A stretch of 55,908 nucleotides of DNA, from positions 868,566-924,473 of the forward strand of contig NZ_RDBL01000013.1 in assembly GCF_008042035.1 (NCBI RefSeq), in the 5' to 3' direction. The notes beneath the pieces were generated by a model, which was not told where the DNA came from, searched no databases, and saw only the letters and a program-made list of their open reading frames with translations. Positions 9,052 through 18,239 of this stretch are shown here, one piece after another. This DNA is from Streptomyces sp. col6. GTDB taxonomy: Bacteria > Actinomycetota > Actinomycetes > Streptomycetales > Streptomycetaceae. The translations under genes and the position numbers were made by a program. Positions within the stretch are counted from its first letter, which is position 1. Each line of letters begins with the position of its first letter.

Positions 9052-9667
9052 GAAAGGTCCTTTCCCTGGCGCGGCCTCCTCGCTTGAGGTGCCGTGTCGT
9101 TCGCCGGGCCGTACTGGGTTGGTACAGGGCCGTGCAGCAGACGCGCCCGGCGGCGCGGTGACTGGCCGTGACTCTAAGGGCAGTGGTGGGGGTCGGGAGC
9201 GGTGCCGGGCAAGGATGTGACTGTCTTGTTATGCCCTTGAGCAAGGCTTGAGGTGGCTGGGCGGACATGTACGGCTTTTTACCGGACCGTGAAGTGACCG
9301 CAATGTGAGAACGCGCAGCTCTGCTAAGGGGCTTGAGGTGATCTTGGTGCTGTCGCCCGGCGGGGGCCCGGTGGGGGCGTGCGGGTCGAATTCCCCGAGC
9401 TGCCCGCGGGCCGGCTGCTGCTCCAGACCCTGCGCTCCCACGACCAGTACAACACCACGATCTACGGCCTCGACGACCGCTACCGGGGCATCAGGGGCGG
9501 GTGAGGTGTGGCGACTGAGTGGGCCATGGAACACGGTGCGGGGTCAAGGGGGTTGATGCCGTGTGGCGGTCAATTTCCTTGATCGCGGCGGTGGTTGTGC
9601 CCGGATATGCCACTGCCCGGCCGTTTTGGGTGACGGCCGGGCAGGGGTGATGGGGTGTGGTGCGGGG
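9052..9667. other. 616-bp intergenic region with an inverted chimeric insert
   Basis: The right-hand part of this gap up to about 9383 should hold the promoter of the binding-protein gene, but I see no convincing -35/-10 pair. Bases 9384-9500 are a reverse-complement copy of part of the downstream oxidoreductase gene. Bases 9501-9667 show nothing recognisable. No gene is supported. Confidence 0.6.
9384..9500. repeat. 117-bp inverted copy of an oxidoreductase gene segment
   Basis: Bases 9384-9500 equal the reverse complement of 10470-10586 with no mismatch that I can see. The copy is flanked on both sides by unrelated bases and has no coding context here. Confidence 0.93.
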
Positions 9668-10138
9668 TCAGGCGGCTTCGGGTGCGGGGGCGTCGCGCAG
9701 GAGGCAGGTGAGGCGGGCGGTGCAGACCCGCTTGTCGTGCTCGTCGGTGAGGACGATCTCGTACGTGGCGGTGGAGCGGCCGCGGTGTACGGGGGTGGCG
9801 ACGCCTGTGATGAGGCCGCTTCGTACCCCTCGGTGATGGGTGCAGTTCAGGTCGACGCCCACGGCGACCTTGGAGGGGCCGCCGTGCAGCATGGAGCCGA
9901 CGGAGCCGAGGGTCTCGGCGAGGACGGCGGAGGCGCCGCCGTGCAGGAGGCCGTAGGGCTGGGTGTTGCCCTCGACGGGCATGGTGCCGACGACGCGCTC
10001 GGCGGAGGCTTCGAGGATGCGGACGCCCATGCGTTCCCCGAGGTGGCCGGCGGAGAAGAGGGCGGGCAGGTCGACGCCGAGTGCGGCGTACTCGTCGATG
10101 ATCTCCTGGGGGAACGTGGGTGCGGTGTGCTCGCCCAT
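9668..10138 (-). CDS. Hotdog-fold acyl-CoA thioesterase (PaaI type)
   Basis: The protein (156 residues from this ATG) belongs to the PaaI/YbgC-like hotdog thioesterases, which hydrolyse acyl- or aryl-CoA esters in the cytoplasm. The conserved GLLHGGASAVLAETLGS segment carries the HGG turn and the catalytic acidic helix, and the strand pattern VGVDLNCTHHRGV follows. I prefer the ATG at 10138 because AAAGGCGG lies just upstream. An in-frame ATG at 10183 would add 15 His/Glu-rich residues. It may be read with the oxidoreductase gene, which ends 67 bp upstream on the same strand. Confidence 0.88.
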   Translation of the reverse strand: MGEHTAPTFPQEIIDEYAALGVDLPALFSAGHLGERMGVRILEASAERVVGTMPVEGNTQPYGLLHGGASAVLAETLGSVGSMLHGGPSKVAVGVDLNCTHHRGVRSGLITGVATPVHRGRSTATYEIVLTDEHDKRVCTARLTCLLRDAPAPEAA

Positions 10139-10204
10139 GGGTCCGCCTTTCGTCTCGGTGTGGTGCTCGTGTGCGTCGTTCATATCAGACGGCTGAGCGA
10201 GCGC

Positions 10205-12478
10205 TTAGTCCACCGGCTCGAAGCGCACCACGACGGACTTGGAGGCGGGGGTGTTGCTGGTGTCGGCGGTGGAGTCGAGGGGGACCAGCACGTTGGTCTC
10301 GGGGTAGTAGGCGGCGGCGCAGCCCCGGGCGGTGGGGTAGTGGACGACGCGGAAGCCGGGGGCGCGGCGCTCGACGCCGTCCTTCCACTCGCTGACGAGG
10401 TCGGTGTAGGAGCCGTCGGGGAGGCCGAGCGCGGTGGCGTCGTCGGGGTGTACGAGGACGACGCGGCGGCCGCCCCTGATGCCCCGGTAGCGGTCGTCGA
10501 GGCCGTAGATCGTGGTGTTGTACTGGTCGTGGGAGCGCAGGGTCTGGAGCAGCAGCCGGCCCGCGGGCAGCTCGGGGAATTCGACCGGCGCGGCGGTGAA
10601 GTTGGCCTTGCCGGTGGCGGTGGGGAAGCGCCGGGAGTCGCGGGGGCCGTGCGGGAGGGTGAAGCCGCCGGGGTGGGCGACGCGCGCGTTGAAGTTCTCG
10701 AAGCCGGGGACGACGCGGGAGATGCGGTCGCGGATCGTGGCGTAGTCCTTCTCGAACTCCTCCCAGGGCGTGGCGGATTCCGGTCCGAGGACGGCGCGGG
10801 CGAGGCGGGCGACGATGGCGGGTTCGGAGAGCAGGTGGGGGCTCGCGGGGGTGAGGTTGCCGCGTGAGGCGTGGACCTTGCTCATGGAGTCCTCGACGGT
10901 GACGAACTGCTTGCCGCCCGCCTGGACGTCCTTGTCGGTGCGGCCGAGGGTGGGCAGGATCAGGGCGCGGGCGCCGGTGACGGCGTGGGAGCGGTTGAGC
11001 TTGGTGGAGACGTGGACGGTGAGGCGCGCGTTGCGCATGGCGGCCTCGGTGACGTCGGTGTCGGGGGTGGCGGCGACGAAGTTGCCGCCCATGGCGAGGA
11101 AGACCTTGGCGTCGCCGTCGCGCAGGGCGCGGATGGCGCGGACGACGTCGTAGCCGTGGTGGCGGGGTGAGGTGATCCCGAATTCCTTGTCGAGGGCGTC
11201 GAGGAAGGCGGGTGCGGGGCGTTCGAAGATGCCCATGGTGCGGTCGCCCTGGACGTTGGAGTGGCCGCGCACGGGGCAGACGCCGGCGCCGGGGCGGCCG
11301 ATGTTGCCGCGCAGCAGGAGGAAGTTGACGACCTCGCGGATGGTGGGCACGGAGTGCTTGTGCTGGGTGAGGCCCATGGCCCAGCAGACGACGGTGCGCT
11401 GCGAGGCGAGGACCATGGCGAGGGCCTGTTCGATGGCGGCGCGGTCGAGTCCGGTCGCGGCGAGCGTCTCGTCCCAGTCGGCCTCGGCGGCGGCCGCTGC
11501 GAACTCCTCGTAGCCGTGGGTGTGTTCGGCGACGAACGTCTTGTCGACGGCGCCTTCGGTCTCCAGGATCAGTTTGTTCAGGAGGCGGAAGAGGGCTTGG
11601 TCGCCGCCGATGCGGATCTGGAGGAACAGGTCGTTCAGCGGTGCGCCCTTGAGCAGGCCGCGCGGGGTCTGCGGGTTCTTGAAGCGTTCGAGGCCGGCCT
11701 CGGGCAGCGGGTTCACCGAGATGATCTTCGCGCCGGCGGCCTTGGCCTCTTCCAGGGCGGAGAGCATCCGGGGGTGGTTGGTGCCGGGGTTCTGGCCGGC
11801 GATGATGATCAGGTCGGCGTGGTGCAGGTCCTCCAGGGACACCGAGCCCTTGCCGACGCCGATGGTCTCGGTGAGCGCGGAGCCCGAGGACTCGTGGCAC
11901 ATGTTGGAGCAGTCGGGCAGGTTGTTGGTGCCGAATTCGCGGGCGAAGAGCTGGAGGAGGAACGCGGCCTCGTTGCTGGTGCGCCCCGAGGTGTAGAAGA
12001 CGGCCTCGTCGGGGGAGGCGAGCGAGCCGAGCTCCTCGGCGATGATCGCGAAGGCGCGTTCCCAGGTCACCGCCTCGTACCGGTCGGCGCCCTCGGGCAG
12101 GTACACGGGCTGGGTGATGCGGCCCTGCTGGCCGAGCCAGTAGCCGCTGCGCCCGGCGAGGTCGGAGACGGGGTGCGCGGCGAAGAAGTCCGGGGCCACC
12201 CGGCGCAGCGTGGCCTCCTCGGCGACGGCCTTCGCGCCGTTCTCGCAGAACTCGGCGGTGTGCCGCTTGTCGCCCTCGGGCCAGGCGCAGCCGGGGCAGT
12301 CGAAGCCGTCCTTCTGGTTGACCTTGAGGAGGGTCTGCGCGGTGCGGCGCAGACCCATCTGCTGCTGGGCGACGCGCAGGCTGTGGGCGACGGCGGGCAG
12401 CCCGGCGGCGGAGTGCTGGGCCGGTCCGACCCGGGGGGCGTCCTGGACGGGGTCTCCGGTGGGCGGCTTGCTGGCCAT
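10205..12478 (-). CDS. FdhF/YdeP-family molybdopterin oxidoreductase
   Basis: This 757-residue protein is of the formate-dehydrogenase-alpha-like YdeP group, whose physiological substrate is unknown. The N-terminal DCPGCAWPEGDKRH motif replaces the classic iron-sulfur ligand region. The molybdopterin domains are clear: TSNEAAFLLQLFAREFGTNN, NMCHES near the metal-binding position, IIAGQNPGTNHPRML, and a C-terminal dinucleotide-binding domain (LRSHDQYNTTIYG, YRGIRGGRRVV). No signal peptide is present, so it is cytoplasmic. Bases 10470-10586 within it recur inverted at 9384-9500. It is divergent from polA. Confidence 0.9.
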   Translation of the reverse strand: MASKPPTGDPVQDAPRVGPAQHSAAGLPAVAHSLRVAQQQMGLRRTAQTLLKVNQKDGFDCPGCAWPEGDKRHTAEFCENGAKAVAEEATLRRVAPDFFAAHPVSDLAGRSGYWLGQQGRITQPVYLPEGADRYEAVTWERAFAIIAEELGSLASPDEAVFYTSGRTSNEAAFLLQLFAREFGTNNLPDCSNMCHESSGSALTETIGVGKGSVSLEDLHHADLIIIAGQNPGTNHPRMLSALEEAKAAGAKIISVNPLPEAGLERFKNPQTPRGLLKGAPLNDLFLQIRIGGDQALFRLLNKLILETEGAVDKTFVAEHTHGYEEFAAAAAEADWDETLAATGLDRAAIEQALAMVLASQRTVVCWAMGLTQHKHSVPTIREVVNFLLLRGNIGRPGAGVCPVRGHSNVQGDRTMGIFERPAPAFLDALDKEFGITSPRHHGYDVVRAIRALRDGDAKVFLAMGGNFVAATPDTDVTEAAMRNARLTVHVSTKLNRSHAVTGARALILPTLGRTDKDVQAGGKQFVTVEDSMSKVHASRGNLTPASPHLLSEPAIVARLARAVLGPESATPWEEFEKDYATIRDRISRVVPGFENFNARVAHPGGFTLPHGPRDSRRFPTATGKANFTAAPVEFPELPAGRLLLQTLRSHDQYNTTIYGLDDRYRGIRGGRRVVLVHPDDATALGLPDGSYTDLVSEWKDGVERRAPGFRVVHYPTARGCAAAYYPETNVLVPLDSTADTSNTPASKSVVVRFEPVD
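10470..10586. repeat. Source copy of the 117-bp inverted repeat
   Basis: This is the in-frame segment of the oxidoreductase gene (encoding LRSHDQYNTTIYGLDDRYRG) whose reverse complement appears about 1.1 kb away at 9384-9500. Confidence 0.92.
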
Positions 12479-12628
12479 GGTGCTCCCCTTCGAGCCTGCT
12501 GCGGGTCCCCGGGAGGTGCCTCGCGGGTCCGCCGTGTGTGTTTCCTTCTCCCTTCGATCCTGGCACGCGGGGCGGGCGGGGTGCCGGGTCAGGGCCTGTC
12601 CGGCGTCGCGCGCGGTGGCCGGTCCGGA

Positions 12629-12651
12629 TTGTCAGTGGTACGTGGCAGGAT
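12629..12651 (+). promoter_or_regulatory. Near-consensus RecA-independent DNA-damage promoter of polA
   Basis: TTGTCAGTG (12629-12637), 8 bp, then CAGGAT (12646-12651). The actinobacterial PafBC-type consensus is TTGTCRGTG-N8-TANNNT; only the first T of the -10 differs (C). The polA GTG begins 6 nt later, the same spacing as at ogt and uvrB, implying a leaderless mRNA. Confidence 0.72.
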
Positions 12652-12657
12652 CGGGGT

Positions 12658-15369
12658 GTGGCTGAGACGGCATCGAAGAAGACGGCAGACAACCGACCGC
12701 GCCTGCTCCTCATGGACGGGCACTCCCTGGCGTACCGGGCGTTCTTCGCCCTGCCCGCGGAGAATTTCACGACGGCGGTGGGCCAGCCGACGAATGCCGT
12801 GTACGGCTTCATGTCGATGCTGGCGAACACCCTGCGTGACGAGGCGCCGACGCACTTCGCGGTGGCGTTCGACGTGTCCCGCAAGACATGGCGTGCGCAG
12901 GAGTTCCCGGAGTACAAGGCGAACCGGTCGAAGACCCCCGACGAGTTCAAGGGCCAGGTCGAGCTGATCGGCGAGCTGCTGGACGCGATGCACGCGGACC
13001 GGTTCGCGGTCGAGGGCTTCGAGGCGGACGACGTCATCGCCACGCTGGCCACGCAGGCCGAGGCGGCCGGATTCGAGGTCCTGATCGTCACCGGCGACCG
13101 CGACTCGTTCCAGCTGATCACGGACAACGTGACCGTGCTGTACCCCACGAAGGGCGTCTCCGAGCTGACCCGGTTCACGCCGGAGAAGGTCGTCGAGAAG
13201 TACGGCCTCACCCCCCGGCAGTATCCGGACTTCGCGGCGCTGCGCGGTGACCCGTCGGACAACCTTCCGAGCATCCCCAAGGTCGGTGAGAAGACCGCCG
13301 CGAAGTGGATCAACCAGTTCGGCACGTTCGACGAGCTGATCGCGCGCGCCGACGAGGTCAAGGGTGTCGCCGGGCAGAACCTCCGCGACCACCTGGAAGC
13401 GGTGAAGATGAACCGCGTGCTGACCGAGATGGTCCGGGACGTGGAGCTGCCGAAGACCCCGGCCGAGCTGGAGCGCGCCCCCTACGACCGTACGGCGGTC
13501 ACGGGCATCCTCGACATACTGGAGATCCGCAATCCGAGCCTGCGCGAGCGGCTGCTCGCGGTCGACCCGGGGGCCGCGGAGGCCGAGCCGCCCGCCCCTG
13601 CCGCCGGGATCGAGCTGGACGGGGCCGTGCTATCCACCGGCGAGGTCGGCCCGTGGCTGGAGGAGCACGGCGCGCAGCCGCTGGGCGTCATGACGGTCGA
13701 CTCCTGGTCGCTCGGCGTCGGCACGGTCACCGAGGTCGCGCTGGCCGCCGCCGACGGCTCCGCCGCCTGGCTGGACCCGGCGCAGCTGGACCAGGCCGAC
13801 GAGGAGGCGTTCGCCGCGTGGGTGGCGGACCCGGCCCGGCCCAAGGTCATGCACAACGCGAAGAGCGCGATGCGGGTGTTCCCGGAGCACGGCTGGCACC
13901 TCGAAGGCGTCACGATGGACACCGCGCTCGCGGCGTACCTGGTGAAGCCCGGCCGGCGCTCCTTCGCGCTGGACGCCCTGGCCGTGGAGTACCTGGGCCG
14001 GGAGCTGGCCCCGGCCGCGGCGGCCGACGGTCAGCTGGCCTTCGGCGCGGACGACCGGGCGGAGGCCGACGCGCTGATGGCGCAGGCCCGCGCGGTCCTG
14101 GACCTGGGTGACGCGTTCACGGAGCGGCTGAAGGAGGTCGGCGCGGCCGAGCTGCTGCACGACATGGAGCTGCCGACGTCGATCCTGCTGGCCCGCCTGG
14201 AGCGGCACGGCATCGCGGCGGACCGGGCCCATCTGGAGGGCATGGAGCAGCAGTTCGCCGGAGCCGTCCAGCAGGCGGTGAAGGAGGCGCACGCGTCGGT
14301 GGGCCGGGAGTTCAACCTCGGTTCGCCCAAGCAGCTCCAGGAGGTCCTGTTCGGGGAGCTGGGCCTGCCGAAGACGAAGAAGACCAAGACCGGGTACACG
14401 ACGGACGCGGACGCGCTGGCCTGGCTGGCGGGCCAGACGGAGCACGAGCTGCCCGTCCTCATGCTTCGCCACCGCGAGCAGGCGAAGCTGCGGGTGACGG
14501 TCGAGGGCCTGGTGAAGTCGATCGCGGCGGACGGCCGTATCCACACCACGTTCAACCAGACGGTGGCGGCGACCGGCCGGCTCTCGTCCACGGACCCGAA
14601 TCTGCAGAACATCCCCGTCCGCACGGACGAGGGCCGGGCGATCCGCCGCGGCTTCGTCGTCGGCGAGGGTTTCGAGACGCTGATGACGGCGGACTACAGC
14701 CAGATCGAACTGCGGGTGATGGCCCACCTCTCCGAGGACGCGGGCCTGATCGAGGCGTTCACCTCCGGCGAGGACCTGCACACCACGGTCGCCTCGCAGG
14801 TCTTCGGCGTGGAGAAGACGGCGGTCGACCCGGAGATGCGGCGCAAGATCAAGGCCATGAGCTACGGCTTGGCGTACGGTCTCTCCGCGTTCGGCCTCTC
14901 CCAGCAGCTGAACATCGAGGCGGGTGAGGCCCGGGGCCTGATGGACACCTACTTCGAGCGGTTCGGCGGGGTCCGGGACTATCTGCACCGTGTGGTGGAG
15001 GAGGCCAGGGCCACCGGGTACACGGAGACGGTCTTCGGCCGCCGCCGCTACCTCCCCGACCTGAACAGCGACAACCGCCAGCGCCGCGAGACCGCCGAGC
15101 GGATGGCGCTGAACGCCCCGATCCAGGGCACCGCCGCGGACATCGTCAAGGTCGCCATGCTCCACGTCGACCGGGCGCTGCGCGAGGCGGAGCTGAAGTC
15201 GCGGATGCTGCTCCAGGTGCACGACGAAATCGTGCTGGAGATCGCCGAGGGCGAGCGGGAGCGGGTCGAGGGCATCCTGCGCCACGAGATGTCCACAGCG
15301 GTGCGGCTGCGGGCCCCGCTGGACGTGTCGGTCGGCGTCGGCGGCGACTGGGAGTCAGCGGCCCACTGA
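12658..15369 (+). CDS. polA: DNA polymerase I
   Basis: This 903-residue repair and Okazaki-fragment polymerase has three parts. The N-terminal 5' nuclease shows LLLMDGHSLAYRAFFAL, EADDVIATLA and TGDRDSFQLI. A degenerate 3'-5' exonuclease domain follows (about 310-480). The polymerase domain has motif A TADYSQIELRVMAHL, the O-helix RRKIKAMSYGLAYGLSAFG and motif C QVHDEIVLE. The exonuclease domain lacks the first acidic pair (VDSW instead of DTE) and the second-motif Asp (NAKSAMR), so proofreading is absent, as is usual in actinobacteria. The O-helix Phe of E. coli Pol I is Tyr here. The GTG at 12658 is chosen because it lies 6 nt from the damage-type -10. The 3' end overlaps the convergent membrane-protein gene by 15 bp. 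Confidence 0.97.
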   Translation: MAETASKKTADNRPRLLLMDGHSLAYRAFFALPAENFTTAVGQPTNAVYGFMSMLANTLRDEAPTHFAVAFDVSRKTWRAQEFPEYKANRSKTPDEFKGQVELIGELLDAMHADRFAVEGFEADDVIATLATQAEAAGFEVLIVTGDRDSFQLITDNVTVLYPTKGVSELTRFTPEKVVEKYGLTPRQYPDFAALRGDPSDNLPSIPKVGEKTAAKWINQFGTFDELIARADEVKGVAGQNLRDHLEAVKMNRVLTEMVRDVELPKTPAELERAPYDRTAVTGILDILEIRNPSLRERLLAVDPGAAEAEPPAPAAGIELDGAVLSTGEVGPWLEEHGAQPLGVMTVDSWSLGVGTVTEVALAAADGSAAWLDPAQLDQADEEAFAAWVADPARPKVMHNAKSAMRVFPEHGWHLEGVTMDTALAAYLVKPGRRSFALDALAVEYLGRELAPAAAADGQLAFGADDRAEADALMAQARAVLDLGDAFTERLKEVGAAELLHDMELPTSILLARLERHGIAADRAHLEGMEQQFAGAVQQAVKEAHASVGREFNLGSPKQLQEVLFGELGLPKTKKTKTGYTTDADALAWLAGQTEHELPVLMLRHREQAKLRVTVEGLVKSIAADGRIHTTFNQTVAATGRLSSTDPNLQNIPVRTDEGRAIRRGFVVGEGFETLMTADYSQIELRVMAHLSEDAGLIEAFTSGEDLHTTVASQVFGVEKTAVDPEMRRKIKAMSYGLAYGLSAFGLSQQLNIEAGEARGLMDTYFERFGGVRDYLHRVVEEARATGYTETVFGRRRYLPDLNSDNRQRRETAERMALNAPIQGTAADIVKVAMLHVDRALREAELKSRMLLQVHDEIVLEIAEGERERVEGILRHEMSTAVRLRAPLDVSVGVGGDWESAAH

Positions 15370-16242
15370 CCGCTTCCGGCCGGGGCCCGGTTCTTCGGAC
15401 AGGCCCCGGCCGGTGCCGGCCGCGTCCCGGCGTACGGGGGCGAGCCGCACCGCCGCCGCGTACAGCAGGAGCCCGGCCGCGAGGCCTGCGCCCGCGCCGA
15501 AGCAGGCCGTCGGGATGATGTCGAGCGGCGTGTCGATGTGCCCGAAGTAGGCGTACCAGCGGGCGCACCGGTGGGCGATGCCCAGCAGGACGCACAGCCC
15601 GATGGCGGCGAGCGCCCATCGCCGGGTGCGCGGGTCCAGGACCGGTACGGCCGGGGGCACGGGCCGCTCCCCGGTCCGCCGCAGCCCCGACACCGCGAAC
15701 CAGGCGAGCAGCAGCAGGGCCGGGGCCGAAGTGCCGTACTGGACGAGGGTGAAGACGGGGAGCCCGCCCACGCTGCCGTCGAGTCCCGGCACCAGCCGCA
15801 CACCCCAGCGGTCGTGGTGCGTGAAGGCGTCCCACACCACATGGCTGGCGGAGCCGAGGGCCGCCGACACCGCGAACCACGCGCCGTCCCGCACACGAAG
15901 TGCCCGCCGTCCGGGGCCCGTTGCGGGCCTCGCGCCGCCCAGCCAGGTGTGCACGCGCCCCCGCCACCGCTCCGGCAGCAGCGCCACCACGGGGTCGCGC
16001 AGCAGCAGCCACAGCGCGAGGGCCACGGCCGTGATGAGGACATCCACGGTGAACACGCCCCACACCGCGTGGGTGACCTCGCCGAACTCCATCGCGCCCG
16101 GAATCACCGAGTCCGCGAAGTAGGTCAGGTCGGGGGCGAACGACCCGGCGACGAGGGCCGAGGCGAGCAGCGGGCCGCGGCCCGAGCCGTCGCGCCGTAT
16201 CCCGGGGAGCACGGCGGCGGCGTGGCTGAGCGTGAAGGGCAT
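15355..16242 (-). CDS. DUF4184 integral membrane protein
   Basis: This 295-residue protein begins MPFTLSHAAAVLP, the hallmark of DUF4184. It has His-containing motifs (THAVWGVF, ASHVVWDAFTHHDRWG) of the kind seen in membrane-bound metal-dependent hydrolases, and six or so hydrophobic segments. The role is unknown; S2P/LytA-like hydrolase activity on lipids has only been suggested for relatives. The start follows the family N-terminus. The C-terminal tail is Arg/Gly-rich and its stop lies inside the end of polA. Confidence 0.85.
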   Translation of the reverse strand: MPFTLSHAAAVLPGIRRDGSGRGPLLASALVAGSFAPDLTYFADSVIPGAMEFGEVTHAVWGVFTVDVLITAVALALWLLLRDPVVALLPERWRGRVHTWLGGARPATGPGRRALRVRDGAWFAVSAALGSASHVVWDAFTHHDRWGVRLVPGLDGSVGGLPVFTLVQYGTSAPALLLLAWFAVSGLRRTGERPVPPAVPVLDPRTRRWALAAIGLCVLLGIAHRCARWYAYFGHIDTPLDIIPTACFGAGAGLAAGLLLYAAAVRLAPVRRDAAGTGRGLSEEPGPGRKRSVGR

Positions 16243-16465
16243 GCGGGCAGTATGCGTGACCCGGCGGGGCAGGAGCGGGGTGGCCCGGGGGGCAGGAAGG
16301 TCCGTCACAAGGATGTCCGCACGTGGACAACTTGTGTTCAGGAAGGTGAGAAAGCGGTAAGAACCGGCCCGTCCGCTGTGTGCGGGCCGGAAGAGTTGCC
16401 GTAGGGTCGCCTGAGTCCAGGCGCAGGGGAGCGCCGACAGCGACGAGGGGGAGGGCCCACACGTC

Positions 16466-18184
16466 ATGGCAGCGCAATTCGGTCGCCGACTGTACAGAGG
16501 GGCGGCCACCACCGCCGTGGCAGCCGCCGCCGTGGCGGCACTCTCCGCCTCGCAGGCCCCGGGGTCCCCGCTGGTCGCGGCGGACGGCGACCACTCGTCC
16601 GCCGGTGCGGCGACACCCGCCGAACAGGGCGGCGGTGGCGGCGGTGTCTCCGGTGACTCGCCGTACTACACGGACCTGCCCCCGCTCAACACGCCGGACA
16701 AGCCCGGCAGTTCCTCCAATCTTCCGGTGACGGGCAGTGCCGAGTCGGGCATACCCGCCTCCGTCCTTGCGGCGTACAAGAAGGCCCAGGAGACCGTCGC
16801 GGGCACGGACGCCGCCTGCCGGCTGCCGTGGCAGCTGCTCGCCGCGATCGGCAAGGTCGAGTCCGGGCAGGCCCGGGGCGGCCGGGTCGACGCGCAGGGC
16901 ACCACGCTCACCCCGATCCTCGGCCCCGCCCTCGACGGCAACGGCTTCGCGCTGATCAAGGACACCGACAACGGCGCCTACGACGGGGACCGGACGCACG
17001 ACCGCGCGGTCGGCCCGATGCAGTTCATCCCGTCCACCTGGGCGACCTGGGGCCAGGACGGCAACGGCGACGGCCGCAAGGACCCCAACAACGTCTACGA
17101 CGCCGCGCTCGCCGCCGGCCGCTACCTCTGCGCCGGCTCCCGCGACCTGTCGACCGCCACCGACCTGGACCGGGCGGTCCTCAGCTACAACCACTCCGAC
17201 GTGTATCTGCGTACGGTCCGCTCCTGGTTCTCGTACTACAACCGCGGCACGCACGAGGTCCCCGACGGCACCGGCGCCCTGCCGACCGGCCCGACCAGCC
17301 GGAACCCGGGCGGCAGCCCGAGCGGCGGCCCCTCGACGACGCCGTCCCCGACGCCCTCGCCGTCGAAGACCCCGAAGCCGGGCGGTTCGAAGAAGCCCAC
17401 GAAGCCGTCCGACCCGAGTGCCGAGCCGTCCAAGCCGGGCGACCTCGGCAAGCCGCCGACGCACACCCCGACTCCGGCGCCCAGCCCGTCCAAGTCCGTG
17501 ACCGCACTGCAGAACGACGGCACCGGCACCCTGATCGCCACCGCCGGCGACACGTTCGACGGGCGGGTCCAGGTGCGGGCGCGCGACGGCCTCGGCGCCC
17601 CCGTCGCCAAGGCGAAGGTGACCTTCACCCTCAGCGGTGACACCGACACCGTGTTCGACGGCGGCTTCACGTCCGTCACGCTCCAGACCGGGGCCGACGG
17701 CAAGGCGTCCTCCCCGCTCCTCCGCGCGGGCGAGAAGACCGGCGAGTTCACCGTGCGGGCCACCGTCGAGGGCACCTCGGTCGCCACGAGCTTCAAGGCG
17801 ACCGTCACCGCCCGCCAGGCCGACGCCATCGCCCGGACCGGCACCACCGAGCTGAGCGCCGTCGCGGGCCAGACCTTCGACGACATCACGGTCGCCGCCA
17901 CCTACAAGGGCAAGGCCGCCGCCAAGGTCGCCGTCACCGCCACCATGATCACCGACGGTCTCGTACCGGTCGAGAACGACAAGGGCCCGTACTGCACGAA
18001 CGACGCCGGTGACCCCGTCCGCAGCATCGTGCTGACCACCGACGCCGACGGGAAGCTGAAACTCCCGAAGTTCTACGCCGACGGCCCGGCCGGTACGTAC
18101 AAGCTGCGCCTCACCACCGAGGGCGGCGCGACCACGGTCATCAAGCTGACCGTCGAGGAGCGCACGGCCTCCGCCGCCTCCTGA
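16466..18184 (+). CDS. Secreted lytic transglycosylase with C-terminal Ig-like domains
   Basis: This 572-residue secreted cell-wall enzyme starts with a signal peptide (about residues 1-32, RRLYRGAATTAVAAAAVAAL). The SLT-type lysozyme domain (about 95-255) contains LLAAIGKVESGQ with the likely catalytic Glu and VGPMQFIPSTWATWG. A Pro/Ser/Thr/Lys-rich linker (about 270-345) would cross the wall. Two beta-sandwich repeats follow (about 345-565, VRARDGLGAPVAKAKVTFTL and related strands), similar to bacterial Ig-like domains. It cleaves peptidoglycan glycan strands, probably in growth or germination. A hairpin (16363-16390) and TAGGGT (16402-16407) lie upstream; no known riboswitch is visible. 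Confidence 0.9.
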   Translation: MAAQFGRRLYRGAATTAVAAAAVAALSASQAPGSPLVAADGDHSSAGAATPAEQGGGGGGVSGDSPYYTDLPPLNTPDKPGSSSNLPVTGSAESGIPASVLAAYKKAQETVAGTDAACRLPWQLLAAIGKVESGQARGGRVDAQGTTLTPILGPALDGNGFALIKDTDNGAYDGDRTHDRAVGPMQFIPSTWATWGQDGNGDGRKDPNNVYDAALAAGRYLCAGSRDLSTATDLDRAVLSYNHSDVYLRTVRSWFSYYNRGTHEVPDGTGALPTGPTSRNPGGSPSGGPSTTPSPTPSPSKTPKPGGSKKPTKPSDPSAEPSKPGDLGKPPTHTPTPAPSPSKSVTALQNDGTGTLIATAGDTFDGRVQVRARDGLGAPVAKAKVTFTLSGDTDTVFDGGFTSVTLQTGADGKASSPLLRAGEKTGEFTVRATVEGTSVATSFKATVTARQADAIARTGTTELSAVAGQTFDDITVAATYKGKAAAKVAVTATMITDGLVPVENDKGPYCTNDAGDPVRSIVLTTDADGKLKLPKFYADGPAGTYKLRLTTEGGATTVIKLTVEERTASAAS

Positions 18185-18192
18185 CATCACGC

Positions 18193-18234
18193 CGGCAGCC
18201 CCTCCGCCGATCCGCCGGGCGGCAGGGGCTGCCG
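18193..18234. terminator. Bidirectional terminator between the transglycosylase gene and hrpB
   Basis: An 11-bp outer stem (CGGCAGCCCCT with AGGGGCTGCCG) encloses a small CCGCC/GGCGG hairpin. It sits between convergent stops. Confidence 0.7.
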
Positions 18235-18239
18235 CATGC

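Noticed and set aside
16243..16465. Cyclic-di-AMP (ydaO) riboswitch before the transglycosylase gene
   Set aside because: Streptomyces wall hydrolases often have one, but I could not find its conserved core; only a simple GC hairpin is present.
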